In this document: positions 1 to 8,769 of the stretch, in pieces
Position numbering within the stretch: position 1 is the stretch's first letter
Layout: every line of letters starts with the position of its first letter
Assembly (NCBI RefSeq): GCF_015864665.1
Contig: NZ_JADYWU010000001.1
Coordinates: forward strand, 1,550,001-1,614,000
DNA length: 64,000 nt
DNA from: Salinibacterium sp. SWN167
GTDB lineage: Bacteria; Actinomycetota; Actinomycetes; Actinomycetales; Microbacteriaceae
Reading direction: 5' to 3'
Made by a program: the position numbers and the translations under genes
Notes under the pieces: generated by a model
The model's database searches: none
What the model saw: only the letters and a program-made list of their open reading frames with translations
Told to the model about the DNA's origin: nothing

Positions 1-588
1 GCCTACGCGCTCATTATCGAGACCGGTACGAAGCTGGCTGCGCAGATCAAGCGTGGGGATGTTGCCCCGGTCAACGATGACCTGCAGGCCGACATGTACG
101 AGTTGGCTGACGCGAAGCTCGCTGCGGCAGGTTATGACTGGTACGAGGTCAGCAACTGGGCCAAGCGCGACGAGAATCCCGAGATCAGTCACGCAAGCCG
201 TCACAACCTCGGTTACTGGTTGGGCAATGACTGGTGGGGTGTTGGCCCCGGAGCCCACAGCCACGTTGGTGGTGTGCGCTGGTGGAATGTGAAGCATCCG
301 GCGGCGTATGCGGATCGTATCGCGGCGGGCCATTCACCTGGCGCGGGGCGCGAAACACTCGCTGACTCGAGCAAATATCTTGAGCACGTGCTGTTGCGGG
401 CGCGCGTTCGCAACGGTTTGACCACGGCGACGCTCGATGCAGACGGCCGTACGGCGGTTGCCGGCCTCATCGCTGATGAACTCGTGGATGCCCGGGCCGC
501 GATCGGCGGAACCATCAATCTCACGCTCAAGGGGCGCCTGCTAGCGGATGCCGTAGTGCGACGTTTGCTAGCAGACGCCCCTGTCTAG
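1..588 (+). CDS. hemW: HemW-like haem chaperone / radical SAM protein, C-terminal part
   Basis: The window opens inside this gene; the last 195 residues are read in frame to the TAG at 586-588. HemW is a radical-SAM protein related to coproporphyrinogen III oxidase that acts as a haem chaperone. The part seen holds the conserved WYEVSNWA block and the motif GNDWWGVGPGAHSH, followed by the winged C-terminal domain that ends in repeated LRLAD-like segments. The cluster-binding CxxxCxxC motif must lie upstream and cannot be checked. It lies just before hrcA-dnaJ, as hemW usually does in actinobacteria, and converges with the DUF4870 gene. Confidence 0.9.
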   Translation, partial: AYALIIETGTKLAAQIKRGDVAPVNDDLQADMYELADAKLAAAGYDWYEVSNWAKRDENPEISHASRHNLGYWLGNDWWGVGPGAHSHVGGVRWWNVKHPAAYADRIAAGHSPGAGRETLADSSKYLEHVLLRARVRNGLTTATLDADGRTAVAGLIADELVDARAAIGGTINLTLKGRLLADAVVRRLLADAPV

Positions 589-619
589 AGCGAAACCGTG
601 TGAGGGCGGTACCGTCGAG

Positions 620-994
620 TTACTTGATGAACTCGATGGTCAGCGGGTACTTGTAGGCCTCGCCCTTGTTGGCGGCGACGGCGGCGATGATGCTGAAGAT
701 GATGATCACGATGCCGACACCGATGATCAAGAAGAGGCCGATAAAGATCGTGGTGAGGACGACACCGATCGCGTAAGCAATCGCCATCGTGATCTGGAAG
801 TTAAGTGCGGTGCGAGTGTGGGCCCGCACGAACGGTCCGCGGTCCTTGAGCACGAGGTACCCGATAAGAGCGGGAATGAAGCTGAAGAAGATTCCGCCGA
901 CGTGAATCAGCGTCGACCAGAGCTTCTCGTCGCTCGGACTCATTGGTTGGATCGGCGCGTACGGCGAGTTGGTTGGTGGTGTGGAATCAGACAT
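620..994 (-). CDS. DUF4870 domain membrane protein
   Basis: A 124-residue protein with a proline/serine-rich N terminus (about residues 1-20), then a DUF4870 (Tic20-like) core. Hydrophobic segments lie near residues 28-48 and 65-105, separated by the LKDRGPFVRAHTRTALNFQ block typical of the family. The protein ends in a KYPLTIEFIK tail. No catalytic residues are apparent and the function is unknown; these are small integral membrane proteins. It starts at ATG 994. It is a paralogue of the next gene upstream, with the same central and C-terminal motifs, so the pair probably arose by tandem duplication. Confidence 0.85.
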   Translation of the reverse strand: MSDSTPPTNSPYAPIQPMSPSDEKLWSTLIHVGGIFFSFIPALIGYLVLKDRGPFVRAHTRTALNFQITMAIAYAIGVVLTTIFIGLFLIIGVGIVIIIFSIIAAVAANKGEAYKYPLTIEFIK

Positions 995-1036
995 GACCCC
1001 ATTAAACCCTGAATCTAGTCCGCAAGCCCCCGTTGG

Positions 1037-1072
1037 GCAAAAGAAAGCCCCGAGAGCCGAAGCTCTCGGGGC
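1037..1072 (-). terminator. Rho-independent terminator
   Basis: A perfect 11-bp GC-rich stem (1047-1057 with 1062-1072) has a four-base loop. Read on the minus strand it is followed by a T-rich stretch (TTTCTTTT). It sits just past the stop of the DUF4870 gene at 1121-1489 and before the second DUF4870 gene, so the two paralogues are probably separate transcripts. Confidence 0.85.
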
Positions 1073-1120
1073 GAAACCCGTTCGGACTAGCCGATGTGGG
1101 CCATTACTGCGAAGAAGACC

Positions 1121-1489
1121 CTACTTGATGAGGCGCAGTGCAAAGGGGTAACGGTAGTTCGTGCCGTCCTTCGCCTTGGTGAAGCCGATGATCGAGAAGA
1201 CTACCGACACGATGAAGACGATCGGGATCAAGATTGCACCGATAAATACAACCGTGAGGATGTTCGAGATGATGTAGGCGATCGCCATCGTGATCTGGAA
1301 GTTCAGTGCTTCTTTGGCTTCGGTGTTAGTGAAAGCACCGCGGTCCTTGAAGACCAACCAGATGATTAGCGAGGGAAGGAAGCCGATGATTCCGCCCAAG
1401 TGAGCGAATGATGCCCACTGGTTGTCCTCGGTAGCGGTCAGTTGTGCGGCCGGCTGGGGTGCTGCGGGCTGCGGATTTGCGTCAGTCAT
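1121..1489 (-). CDS. DUF4870 domain membrane protein, second paralogue
   Basis: A 122-residue protein starting at ATG 1489, chosen because GAAAGG lies nine bases upstream on the minus strand; the frame stays open much further upstream but that extension looks non-coding. The N terminus is Ala/Pro/Gln-rich, then comes the DUF4870 core with hydrophobic stretches, the LVFKDRGAFTNTEAKEALNFQ region and the C-terminal RYPFALRLIK tail. Related in sequence and layout to the downstream gene at 620-994. Function unknown; probably a small inner-membrane protein. Divergent from hrcA, with a shared upstream region of about 210 bases. Confidence 0.82.
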   Translation of the reverse strand: MTDANPQPAAPQPAAQLTATEDNQWASFAHLGGIIGFLPSLIIWLVFKDRGAFTNTEAKEALNFQITMAIAYIISNILTVVFIGAILIPIVFIVSVVFSIIGFTKAKDGTNYRYPFALRLIK

Positions 1490-1647
1490 GTGTTCGTGCC
1501 TTTCAGGTGAACGAGGGAACTTCCCGGGTTTCATCAAAGTGCTCGGTGTCACACCTGAGCATTTCCACAAAAAGGTAGCGCTCAAGTACAAAGACACGCT
1601 AGCGGTATGACTCGCGCGGTGCAACGGGTGTGTCGCGGTGTGTCGAG

Positions 1648-1680
1648 TAAGATTGGCAGTCGAACGGATTGAGTGCCAAT
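1648..1680 (+). promoter_or_regulatory. CIRCE operator (HrcA box) with adjoining -10 box
   Basis: The inverted repeat TTGGCAGTC (1653-1661), nine-base spacer, GAGTGCCAA (1671-1679) matches the CIRCE consensus TTAGCACTC-N9-GAGTGCTAA in length and spacing, with one mismatch between its own arms. A TAAGAT -10-like hexamer (1648-1653) abuts it, so HrcA bound here would cover the transcription start. This implies autoregulation of hrcA and heat control of the downstream operon. Confidence 0.85.
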
Positions 1681-1700
1681 CAGGAAAGGTGGGTGGTGGC

Positions 1701-2723
1701 ATGGTTTCCGCCCGCGGACTTGACGTACTTCGAGTCATCGTGCAGGACTACGTTGCTACGCGCGAGCCTGTCGGTTCTAAATCGATCGTTGAACGGCATT
1801 CTTTTGGAGTGTCCGCAGCGACGATTCGCAACGACATGGTTTTGCTCGAAGACGAAGAACTCATTACGGCGCCGCATACCTCGTCGGGGCGTGTGCCCAC
1901 CGATAAGGGCTACCGCATGTTTGTCGACCAACTGGCTGACTTGCGACCTCTTACGAGTGCGCAGCGTCAAGCAATCGAGTCGTTCCTCGGCCAAGCCGAC
2001 GATCTGGATGACGTGCTCGCGCGGTCAGTTCGCCTGCTGTCGCAGCTCACCAACAGTGTCGCACTCGTGCAGTACCCATCGCTGGCAACGGCCAGGGTGC
2101 GCCATGTGGAGCTAGTTCCGCTCACGGCGACGCGGATCATGACGGTGTTTATCACCGACGCTGGTCGGGTAGAGCAGCGACTTATTGATCTTCCAGAGGC
2201 GCTTGATGATGTGTTCTTGGGCGAGTTGCGGGCGAAACTCAACTCGGCTCTCAACGGGCAGTCATTGCCCGAGGCTGCTGAGCGACTTGCCAGTTTCGTT
2301 GAGGTTTTTCCTGTTGAACGTCGGCCTTTTGTCGCTTTAGTGACCTCGAGTTTGGTGGAACAGGTGTTGGCTAACCGTGCCGACAAGCTCGTTTTGGCTG
2401 GCACAGCAAATCTTGCACGAACCGAGCAAGACTTTACCGGCAGCATTTTTCCTGTACTTGAGGCAATAGAAGAGCAAGTAACGTTGTTGCGCCTCTTTGG
2501 GGAGATGGAAGTAGCAAATGGATCAGTTTCTACTCGCATCGGGCGAGAGAACGCAGAATTTGGATTAGAAGAGACATCGGTCGTCACAGGAGGGTATTCC
2601 TCCTCCGGCGGCGGACTTTCGCGGCTGGGAGTGCTTGGCCCAACACGCATGGACTATTCGAACAACATGGCAGCGGTTCGCGCGGTAGCGCGGTACCTGT
2701 CACGACTTTTGGAAGACAACTGA
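1701..2723 (+). CDS. hrcA: Heat-inducible transcription repressor HrcA
   Basis: A 340-residue protein with an N-terminal winged-helix (REPVGSKSIVERH, then SAATIRNDMVLLEDEELI) that binds CIRCE, and a C-terminal GAF-like/inserted dimerisation domain (YSSSGGGLSRLGVLGPTRMDYS near the end). Length is normal for the family. ATG 1701 is chosen over the longer frame because AGGAAAGG lies at 1682-1689 and the protein then begins MVSARGLDVL as expected. HrcA represses chaperone genes until its folding partner GroEL is titrated by misfolded protein. It is followed 23 bases later by dnaJ, the usual actinobacterial hrcA-dnaJ pair. Confidence 0.97.
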   Translation: MVSARGLDVLRVIVQDYVATREPVGSKSIVERHSFGVSAATIRNDMVLLEDEELITAPHTSSGRVPTDKGYRMFVDQLADLRPLTSAQRQAIESFLGQADDLDDVLARSVRLLSQLTNSVALVQYPSLATARVRHVELVPLTATRIMTVFITDAGRVEQRLIDLPEALDDVFLGELRAKLNSALNGQSLPEAAERLASFVEVFPVERRPFVALVTSSLVEQVLANRADKLVLAGTANLARTEQDFTGSIFPVLEAIEEQVTLLRLFGEMEVANGSVSTRIGRENAEFGLEETSVVTGGYSSSGGGLSRLGVLGPTRMDYSNNMAAVRAVARYLSRLLEDN

Positions 2724-2746
2724 GCTCGTAAGGAGCAATCGGAACT

Positions 2747-3847
2747 TTGGCAGATCACTATGAAGCCCTCGGCGTTGCGCGCGAAGCGACACCGGAAGAA
2801 ATCAAGAAGGCATACCGCCGGCTCGCTCGCGAGCTGCACCCCGACGTGAATCCGAGCGCGGATGCGTCGGAACGCTTCAAGTCGGTAACTCACGCGTATG
2901 ACGTGTTGAGCGATCCGCAGCAGCGCCAGCAGTACGACATGGGTGGCAGCGGCGGAGGATTCGGCGGAGCCAACTTCGGATTCGGCGACATTTTCGAAAC
3001 ATTCTTTGGTGGCGGGGGTGGCGGCCAGACCGCTGGTCCTCGTTCGCGTCGTGAGCGTGGCCAGGATGCGCTACTCCGCGTTGAGGTGAGCCTGAAAGAC
3101 ACGATGTTCGGCGTCACGCGCGACATCGAGGTCAACACTGCTGAGCTCTGCGAAACGTGTGAGGGCAGCTGCACGGCACCCGGAACCTCGCCAATTCGTT
3201 GTGATATTTGTCAGGGCAGCGGCCAGATCCAGCGTCAGGTGCGCAGCCTTCTCGGCAACGTCATGACGTCAAGCCCGTGTGGCACGTGCCGCGGCTACGG
3301 AAACATCATTGTGAACCCGTGCGCGACGTGTGCAGGCCAGGGCCGCGTTCGGGCTCAGCGCACGATCTCAGTCGATATTCCCGCCGGAGTTGAGACGGGT
3401 CTGCGTTTGCAGATGCCTGGTCAAGGCGAAGTTGGCCCCGCTGGCGGACCGCACGGTGACTTGTTCTTGGAGATCAAGGTTCGCCATCACGATGTTTTCA
3501 GCCGCTCTGACGACGACTTGCTCGCGACCGTTGAGGTGCAGATGATCGATGCGATCATGGGCACCACAGTCATGCTTGACGGACTTGACGGTGAGGTTGA
3601 GGTGCAGATCAAGCCGGGAACGCAGAGCGGCGAAGTTCTTACCGTCAGGGATCGTGGAATCACGGCCCTTCGCGGTGGTGGCCGTGGTGACTTGCGACTG
3701 GGCATCCAGGTGGTCACTCCGACTAAGCTCAGCGGCGCCGAGCAGACCTTGTTCAAGCAGCTGGCTGCCGTACGCAAGAGCAAGCAACCGCACTTTGCTG
3801 AGTTCCAGCAGGGCTTGTTTGCAAAGCTCCGCGACCGGTTCCTCTAG
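2747..3847 (+). CDS. dnaJ: Molecular chaperone DnaJ (DnaJ2 type)
   Basis: A 366-residue J-protein that stimulates DnaK ATPase. The J domain (residues 1-65) has [13 protein letters not shown] with the HPD triad. A Gly/Phe-rich linker follows (about 66-100), then the zinc-finger region (about 130-210) and the two C-terminal substrate domains. Zinc motifs 2-4 are regular ([24 protein letters not shown]). The first reads CETCEGSC, so the usual final Gly is Cys. Start is TTG 2747, with AAGGAG at 2730-2735. It follows hrcA and leads into rsmE with a seven-base gap, so it is in one operon with them. Confidence 0.95.
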   Translation: MADHYEALGVAREATPEEIKKAYRRLARELHPDVNPSADASERFKSVTHAYDVLSDPQQRQQYDMGGSGGGFGGANFGFGDIFETFFGGGGGGQTAGPRSRRERGQDALLRVEVSLKDTMFGVTRDIEVNTAELCETCEGSCTAPGTSPIRCDICQGSGQIQRQVRSLLGNVMTSSPCGTCRGYGNIIVNPCATCAGQGRVRAQRTISVDIPAGVETGLRLQMPGQGEVGPAGGPHGDLFLEIKVRHHDVFSRSDDDLLATVEVQMIDAIMGTTVMLDGLDGEVEVQIKPGTQSGEVLTVRDRGITALRGGGRGDLRLGIQVVTPTKLSGAEQTLFKQLAAVRKSKQPHFAEFQQGLFAKLRDRFL

Positions 3848-3853
3848 GCCGCC

Positions 3854-4585
3854 GTGGCTCACCTCTATATCGATGAGGAGCTCGGTGACGCGAGTGTCGG
3901 CGATGCCGTTTCGCTCGGCAACGCCGAAGCGCGCCATGCAGTTACCGTTTCACGGTTGAAAGTTGGCGAAGTCATTGCCATCAGCAACGGTGCGGGTCTT
4001 GTGGTCTCGGGGCCGGTTGTCACGGCAGAACACACGCAACTCACGATTGAGGTTGCCGAAGTGCAGCAGTCGCCCCGGCGTACCCCCGCGGTATTCCTCG
4101 CCCAGGCTCTTGCTAAGGCCGACCGTGATGAGCTCGCGGTGCAAGTGGCCACTGAGCTCGGCGTCGATGGCGTGATTCCGTGGTCGGCCGCACGCAGTAT
4201 TTCGCGGTGGCAGGGCCCCAAAGTTGCCAAGGGGCGCGACCGCTGGGCAGCAATTGTGCGCGAAGCGAGTAAGCAGTCGTTGCGCACGTGGCTTCCTGAC
4301 GTGCTCGATCTTGTGACGACAAAGCAATTGGCGGCATTTGCGTCAACGACGCGGATGCTCGTGCTCGAGCCCACAGCCACGGAGACGCTCGCCGACCTTG
4401 AGGTTGACGACCGTGACATCGTTTTGGTCGTGGGGCCGGAGGGCGGTGTCGCGGATCACGAGCTAGCGCTCCTGACAGCGGCCGGTGCATCCACGATTCG
4501 GCTGGGCAGTGAAGTGTTGCGTACCTCAACAGCGGGCCCTGCAGCGTTGGCGGCTTTGAACGTCAAGCTTGGCCGTTGGAGCTAG
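3854..4585 (+). CDS. rsmE: 16S rRNA (uracil-1498-N3)-methyltransferase
   Basis: A 243-residue SPOUT-class methyltransferase that methylates N3 of U1498 in 16S rRNA using S-adenosylmethionine. The N-terminal PUA-like domain covers about residues 1-70. The C-terminal knotted domain shows VVGPEGGVADHEL and the LGSEVLRTSTAGPAAL motif that forms the cofactor knot. Start is GTG 3854, seven bases after dnaJ. It is commonly found directly after dnaJ in actinobacteria and other bacteria. Confidence 0.95.
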   Translation: MAHLYIDEELGDASVGDAVSLGNAEARHAVTVSRLKVGEVIAISNGAGLVVSGPVVTAEHTQLTIEVAEVQQSPRRTPAVFLAQALAKADRDELAVQVATELGVDGVIPWSAARSISRWQGPKVAKGRDRWAAIVREASKQSLRTWLPDVLDLVTTKQLAAFASTTRMLVLEPTATETLADLEVDDRDIVLVVGPEGGVADHELALLTAAGASTIRLGSEVLRTSTAGPAALAALNVKLGRWS

Positions 4586-4602
4586 AGGTTTAGGCTAGAG
4601 AC

Positions 4603-4953
4603 ATGTCTGATTCCCCCTCGATCTTCACGAAGATCATTGCTCGCGAAATTCCCGCCGATATTGTCTTCGAGTCAGATTCGGTGATCGCATTTCGCGACAT
4701 CGCCCCGAAGGCGCCCGTGCACCTGCTCATTGTGCCGAAGACTGAAGAGTTCGCCAATGTGACAGAACTTGCTGCTGGCAACCCTGCACTCTTGGCCGAC
4801 ATCGTCGCGGTGGCGCAGAAGCTTGCCGACGATTACGCAGGCGGACAGTACAGACTGATTTTCAATACCGGCGAAAACGCTGGTCAAACTGTTTTCCATG
4901 TGCACGCTCATGTGCTCGGTGGAAACCTCGAGGAAGGCACCCTTGGTCACTAG
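4603..4953 (+). CDS. HIT family protein (HinT-like nucleotide hydrolase)
   Basis: A 116-residue histidine-triad protein. The active-site motif HVHAHV (His-x-His-x-His) lies near the C terminus, preceded by FNTGENAGQTVFH, and an IVPK block is present. HinT enzymes hydrolyse AMP-lysine-type phosphoramidates. ATG 4603 is preceded by TAGGCT (4591-4596) and exactly six bases, so it may also be expressed as a leaderless transcript from an internal promoter as well as from the hrcA operon. The end overlaps the inferred phoH start. Confidence 0.93.
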   Translation: MSDSPSIFTKIIAREIPADIVFESDSVIAFRDIAPKAPVHLLIVPKTEEFANVTELAAGNPALLADIVAVAQKLADDYAGGQYRLIFNTGENAGQTVFHVHAHVLGGNLEEGTLGH

Positions 4954-5992
4954 TGACTCTGAGTCCGAACGTTCCACAGAGCGCGTCAGCGTTTCGATCG
5001 AAGTAGATGGTGTCGCCATGGTGCGACTGCTTGGTCCCCAAGACCGCCTGCTGCGTGTGGTGGAGAGCAAATTCTCCGACGTTGAAATGCATGTCCGCGG
5101 CAACGAAATCACTCTGAGTGGTCCACCGGCATCGGTAGAATCTGCTCAAGAACTCGTCGATGAATTGGTCACGATGGTGCGCGGTGGACACGACTTGGGC
5201 GAGATCGAGGTTGACTCCTCGGCGCGCATCTTGCGAAAGAACCAGGGCAGCCCGAAAACGCTCCTCGGGCAAACAATTCTCACGGCACGCGGCAAAGCGA
5301 TTCGACCGAAAACACTCGGTCAGTCGCAGTATGTCGACGCGATGGACAACAATACGATCGTGTTTGGAATTGGCCCCGCCGGCACCGGTAAAACGTACTT
5401 GGCGATGGCCAAGGCCGTGCAGGCGTTGCAGCGCAAAGAAGTTGACCGCATCATCCTGAGCCGACCTGCCATTGAGGCGGGGGAGCGTTTGGGATTCTTG
5501 CCCGGTTCTTTGACCGACAAGATCGACCCGTATCTGCGTCCGCTCTACGACGCGCTCAACGACATGATGGATCCGGAACTTGTGCCTAAGTTGCTGGCGG
5601 CCGGCACCGTTGAGGTTGCCCCGCTCGCTTATATGCGCGGTCGTACCCTTAACAACTCGTTTGTCGTTCTTGATGAAGCTCAGAACACCACGCCAGAACA
5701 AATGAAGATGTTCCTCACGCGCCTCGGCTTCGATTCCCAGATGGTGATCACTGGCGACATCACTCAGGTCGACCTGCCCGAGGGCGCAAGTGGGCTTAAA
5801 CTCGTCTCGAACGTGCTTCGAGACATCGACGATATTCACTTCGCTGAGCTGACGAGTGCCGATGTTGTTCGTCACAGCCTCGTCGGTCAAATTGTGGATG
5901 CCTATACAACCTATGACGCTGAAAAGCAGCGTGACGAATACAACCGCAAAAATCGGTCGCCGAAACGCAGCCGCAACCACGAGGGACGCTAG
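4943..5992 (+). CDS. phoH: PhoH family ATPase
   Basis: A 349-residue PhoH-like protein. Walker A is GPAGTGKT, Walker B is VVLDEAQN, and the LSRPAIEAGERLGFLPG block is characteristic. An N-terminal KH-like segment precedes the ATPase core. I chose TTG 4943 because GAGGAAGG (4930-4937) is well placed and it overlaps the HIT stop by 11 bases; the GTG at 4953 is out of frame. PhoH is an RNA-associated ATPase/helicase that in most bacteria is paired with ybeY, as here (one base between stop and start). Its precise biological role is still not settled. Confidence 0.92.
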   Translation: MVTSDSESERSTERVSVSIEVDGVAMVRLLGPQDRLLRVVESKFSDVEMHVRGNEITLSGPPASVESAQELVDELVTMVRGGHDLGEIEVDSSARILRKNQGSPKTLLGQTILTARGKAIRPKTLGQSQYVDAMDNNTIVFGIGPAGTGKTYLAMAKAVQALQRKEVDRIILSRPAIEAGERLGFLPGSLTDKIDPYLRPLYDALNDMMDPELVPKLLAAGTVEVAPLAYMRGRTLNNSFVVLDEAQNTTPEQMKMFLTRLGFDSQMVITGDITQVDLPEGASGLKLVSNVLRDIDDIHFAELTSADVVRHSLVGQIVDAYTTYDAEKQRDEYNRKNRSPKRSRNHEGR

Positions 5993-5993
5993 C

Positions 5994-6455
5994 GTGTCGA
6001 TTGAAATCAACAACGAGTCGGGCGTCGACGTCGACGAGCACGCCTTCCAGCGCCTCTGCACTTTTGCCCTCGACCAGCTTCACGTGCACCCGGATGCCGA
6101 GCTCGGCATAGTCTTCGTCGACGAGGCCGCCATGGAACAGCTTCACGTGCAGTGGATGGACGAGCCGGGCCCCACCGACGTCTTGAGCTTCCCCATGGAC
6201 GAACTGCGCCCCGGCACGGAAGACCGACAGACGCCTGCTGGATTACTCGGCGATATCGTCGTGTGCCCGCAAGTTGCGCTCTCCCAAGCCGAAACTGCCG
6301 GCCATTCGCCGCTGGACGAAATGCTTCTGCTGACGGCTCACGGTCTGCTTCACTTGCTCGGCTTCGATCACGCCGAGCCAGAAGAAGAAAAAGAAATGTT
6401 TGGCCTTCAGCGCGAAATCCTGGCGGGCTTTGCCCTGGCCGACCGAAATAAGTAG
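5994..6455 (+). CDS. ybeY: Endoribonuclease YbeY
   Basis: A 153-residue zinc endoribonuclease involved in 16S rRNA 3' maturation and 70S ribosome quality control. The diagnostic zinc motif HGLLHLLGFDH is near the C terminus, and PTDVLSFPMDE precedes it. Start GTG 5994 is taken because GAGGGA lies at 5981-5986 and the phoH stop is immediately before; the frame is open further upstream inside phoH but that is not conserved in length. Part of the phoH-ybeY-CNNM-era block. Confidence 0.95.
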   Translation: MSIEINNESGVDVDEHAFQRLCTFALDQLHVHPDAELGIVFVDEAAMEQLHVQWMDEPGPTDVLSFPMDELRPGTEDRQTPAGLLGDIVVCPQVALSQAETAGHSPLDEMLLLTAHGLLHLLGFDHAEPEEEKEMFGLQREILAGFALADRNK

Positions 6456-6461
6456 CCGGTC

Positions 6462-7772
6462 ATGGTGATCGGCATATTCATCACCGCCGCGGTCCTGCTG
6501 GTGTCGCTCGGTGGTTTGCTCGCGGCCGCAGACGCGGCACTCGGTGTCATGAGCCGCACCGACCTCGTCGAACTTGCGGCTCGCAGTCGTGCCAAAAAGT
6601 CAATCACGGCGATTTCGCTCGACACCGGCGCGCACATCAACGCGCTCAACTTCATGCGCATTGTGGTGGAAACCACTGCAGCAGTATTGGTGACTCTCGT
6701 GTTTGCCTCTGCCTTCGAGCAGTGGTGGCTCGTGCTGCTGCTGAGCGCGCTCATTATGACCGGGGCATCGTTCGTGCTCGTCGGTTCCAGCCCCCGCAGT
6801 GTTGGACGCGCGCACTCTCGCAAGGTGATGCAGGTCTCAGCGACGCTGGTGCGCAGCATCCGCGTGATTCTTGGTCCGATTGCGGATGCGCTGGTGGCGC
6901 TCGGTAACCGAGTGACTCCTGGTCGGCCGCGTACGGCAACATTCTCGAGCGAAGAACAACTGCTCAGCATGGTGGATGAAGCCGCTGAACACGAAGTTCT
7001 TGATCAAGACGATCGTGACCTTATCCACTCAATCTTTGAGTTCAACAGCACTGTGGTGCGTGAGGTAATGATTCCACGCACCGACATGGTCACCGTTGAG
7101 GCGGAGGTCACGGCCAGCGCCGCCATGGGTCTCTTCTTGAGTCGTGGTGTATCTCGCGTGCCAGTCATTGGCGAAGACATCGACCAAGTGATGGGCGTGC
7201 TGTACCTGCGCGACGTTGCCCGAGTGGTCTACGAACAGCCGGCAGAAGCCGACAAGATGACGACTCAAGAGCTCGCACGACCAGCCCTCTTCGTGCCAGA
7301 GTCGCAGCGTGCTGATAGCTTGTTGCGGCAGATGCAGCTCGAATCGAACCACTTGGCCATGGTCGTCGATGAGTATGGTGGAATCGCGGGGTTAGTCTCG
7401 TTGGAAGACCTCATCGAAGAACTTGTTGGTGACATCTCTGACGAGTACGACCGTGAAGTTGCCGAGTTCGAAGAGTTGGCTGACGGAACGTTCCGCGTGA
7501 GCGCGCGACTACCGATCGACGAGCTGGGTGACCTGTTCGGCCTCGAACTCGACGATGACGAAGTTGACTCGGTTGGTGGACTCATCATGAAAACGCTGGG
7601 GCGACTGCCGGAGAGCGGTGCTGTTGCGCACTACTCCGGGCTCGTGCTCACCGCAGAACGTACCGAGGGGCGTCGCAAACGCATCAGCACAGTGCTGGTA
7701 TCGCGAGACCCTTGGCTTGATAATCAGCAAGACCCACGCTCGAATGAACGAGAGAACGGTGAATCACAGTGA
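6462..7772 (+). CDS. Hemolysin-family CNNM/CBS domain membrane protein (CorC/HlyC type)
   Basis: A 436-residue protein. Residues 1-120 form the DUF21/CNNM transmembrane domain, with hydrophobic stretches near 2-28, 62-85 and 88-105. Two CBS domains follow (about 200-320, with VMIPRTDMVTVE and MVVDEYGGIAGLVSLEDLIEELVG). The C terminus is a CorC_HlyC domain (about 335-415, with LPIDELGDLFG). Members are implicated in magnesium or cobalt transport/homeostasis. Despite the name, nothing suggests haemolysis. The stop overlaps the era start (GTGA). Confidence 0.93.
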   Translation: MVIGIFITAAVLLVSLGGLLAAADAALGVMSRTDLVELAARSRAKKSITAISLDTGAHINALNFMRIVVETTAAVLVTLVFASAFEQWWLVLLLSALIMTGASFVLVGSSPRSVGRAHSRKVMQVSATLVRSIRVILGPIADALVALGNRVTPGRPRTATFSSEEQLLSMVDEAAEHEVLDQDDRDLIHSIFEFNSTVVREVMIPRTDMVTVEAEVTASAAMGLFLSRGVSRVPVIGEDIDQVMGVLYLRDVARVVYEQPAEADKMTTQELARPALFVPESQRADSLLRQMQLESNHLAMVVDEYGGIAGLVSLEDLIEELVGDISDEYDREVAEFEELADGTFRVSARLPIDELGDLFGLELDDDEVDSVGGLIMKTLGRLPESGAVAHYSGLVLTAERTEGRRKRISTVLVSRDPWLDNQQDPRSNERENGESQ

Positions 7773-8668
7773 CCGACGCCAGTGAATTCAGAGCAGGATT
7801 CGTGACCTTTGTAGGTCGACCCAACGTGGGAAAATCCACACTGACGAACGCGCTCGTGGGGGAGAAGGTGGCAATTACGTCATCGAAGCCGCAGACCACC
7901 CGCCGCGCCATCCGCGGGATCGTGCATCGTGAAGACGGCCAGCTCATCATCGTGGACACCCCCGGTATGCACCGTCCGCGCACGCTGCTCGGCGAGCGAC
8001 TCAACTCAATCGTGCAAGACACTCTCGGCGAAGTTGACGTTATTGGCCTGTGCATTCCGGCCAACGAAAAGATCGGTCCGGGCGACCGCTACATCAACGA
8101 GCAGTTGGATTCCTTCCCTCGCGCCAAGAAGGTCGCGATCGTCACCAAGATCGATGCGTCATCGCGTCCCGGTGTCGCCGAGCAGCTGAAGGCCGTGGCG
8201 GAACTGCGCGACTGGGACGAGATCATTCCAATCTCGTCGTTCGACAGCATCCAGCTCGACATTCTCTCGACCGAGCTCGTGAAGCTCATGCCGGTCTCCA
8301 ACGCTCTCTACCCGGATGATGCTGTCACCGACGAGTCGACGGAATCCCGAGTCGCGGAGCTCATCCGCGAAGCCGCGCTTGAGGGCGTTATGGATGAACT
8401 GCCGCACTCGATTGCCGTCACTATTGACGACATGATCGAGCGCGACGACAAAGACCTTCTCGAAGTCTTCGCCAACATTTTCGTCGAGCGCGATAGTCAA
8501 AAGGGCATCATTATCGGCAAGGGTGGCGAGCGCCTTCAGGATGTTGGGGCACGCGCTCGTGCGGAGATCGAGAAGCTCGTCGGCAAGCAGATCTTCCTCT
8601 CGCTGCGAGTCAAGGTTGCCAAAGAGTGGCAGCGTGACTCGAAGCAGCTAGGGCGCCTCGGCTTCTAA
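7769..8668 (+). CDS. era: GTPase Era
   Basis: A 299-residue GTPase needed for 30S subunit assembly. The G1 motif is GRPNVGKS, G3 DTPGMH, G4 TKID. The C-terminal KH domain carries GIIIGKGGERLQDVG, which binds the 3' end of 16S rRNA. Start GTG 7769 overlaps the preceding stop by four bases, indicating translational coupling. It closes the hrcA-to-era operon; YbeY and Era both act on the 16S 3' end, so the gene neighbourhood is functionally coherent. Confidence 0.97.
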   Translation: MTDASEFRAGFVTFVGRPNVGKSTLTNALVGEKVAITSSKPQTTRRAIRGIVHREDGQLIIVDTPGMHRPRTLLGERLNSIVQDTLGEVDVIGLCIPANEKIGPGDRYINEQLDSFPRAKKVAIVTKIDASSRPGVAEQLKAVAELRDWDEIIPISSFDSIQLDILSTELVKLMPVSNALYPDDAVTDESTESRVAELIREAALEGVMDELPHSIAVTIDDMIERDDKDLLEVFANIFVERDSQKGIIIGKGGERLQDVGARARAEIEKLVGKQIFLSLRVKVAKEWQRDSKQLGRLGF

Positions 8669-8712
8669 GTCGCGGTTCTGTAACCAATCACTCGTAGCGG
8701 CGTGGGCAGTGC

Positions 8713-8724
8713 TAGTCTGAAAAT
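8713..8724 (+). promoter_or_regulatory. Extended -10 promoter of the leu leader
   Basis: TGC-TAGTCT forms an extended -10 element (hexamer 8713-8718). Six bases separate it from GTG 8725, so initiation about seven bases downstream would place the transcript 5' end at, or next to, the leader start codon. No convincing -35 hexamer is seen. Confidence 0.6.
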
Positions 8725-8769
8725 GTGTTGTTCGGTCTGCTCCTCCTTAGCTGCCGCGACGAGTCCTAA
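8725..8769 (+). CDS. leuL: Leucine leader peptide
   Basis: GTG 8725 to TAA 8767-8769 encodes MLFGLLLLSCRDES, 14 residues with five leucines, four of them consecutive (CTG CTC CTC CTT at 8737-8748). No Shine-Dalgarno sequence precedes it; the promoter spacing predicts a leaderless message. The stop lies in the loop of the following terminator hairpin. Ribosome stalling at the Leu run when charged tRNA-Leu is scarce would disturb that hairpin, giving classic attenuation of leuA. Codon content and position make chance unlikely. Confidence 0.85.
   Translation: MLFGLLLLSCRDES

Noticed and set aside
4862-6061. Minus-strand frame of about 400 codons opposite phoH
   Set aside because: Complement of conserved PhoH motifs; composition matches an antisense frame.
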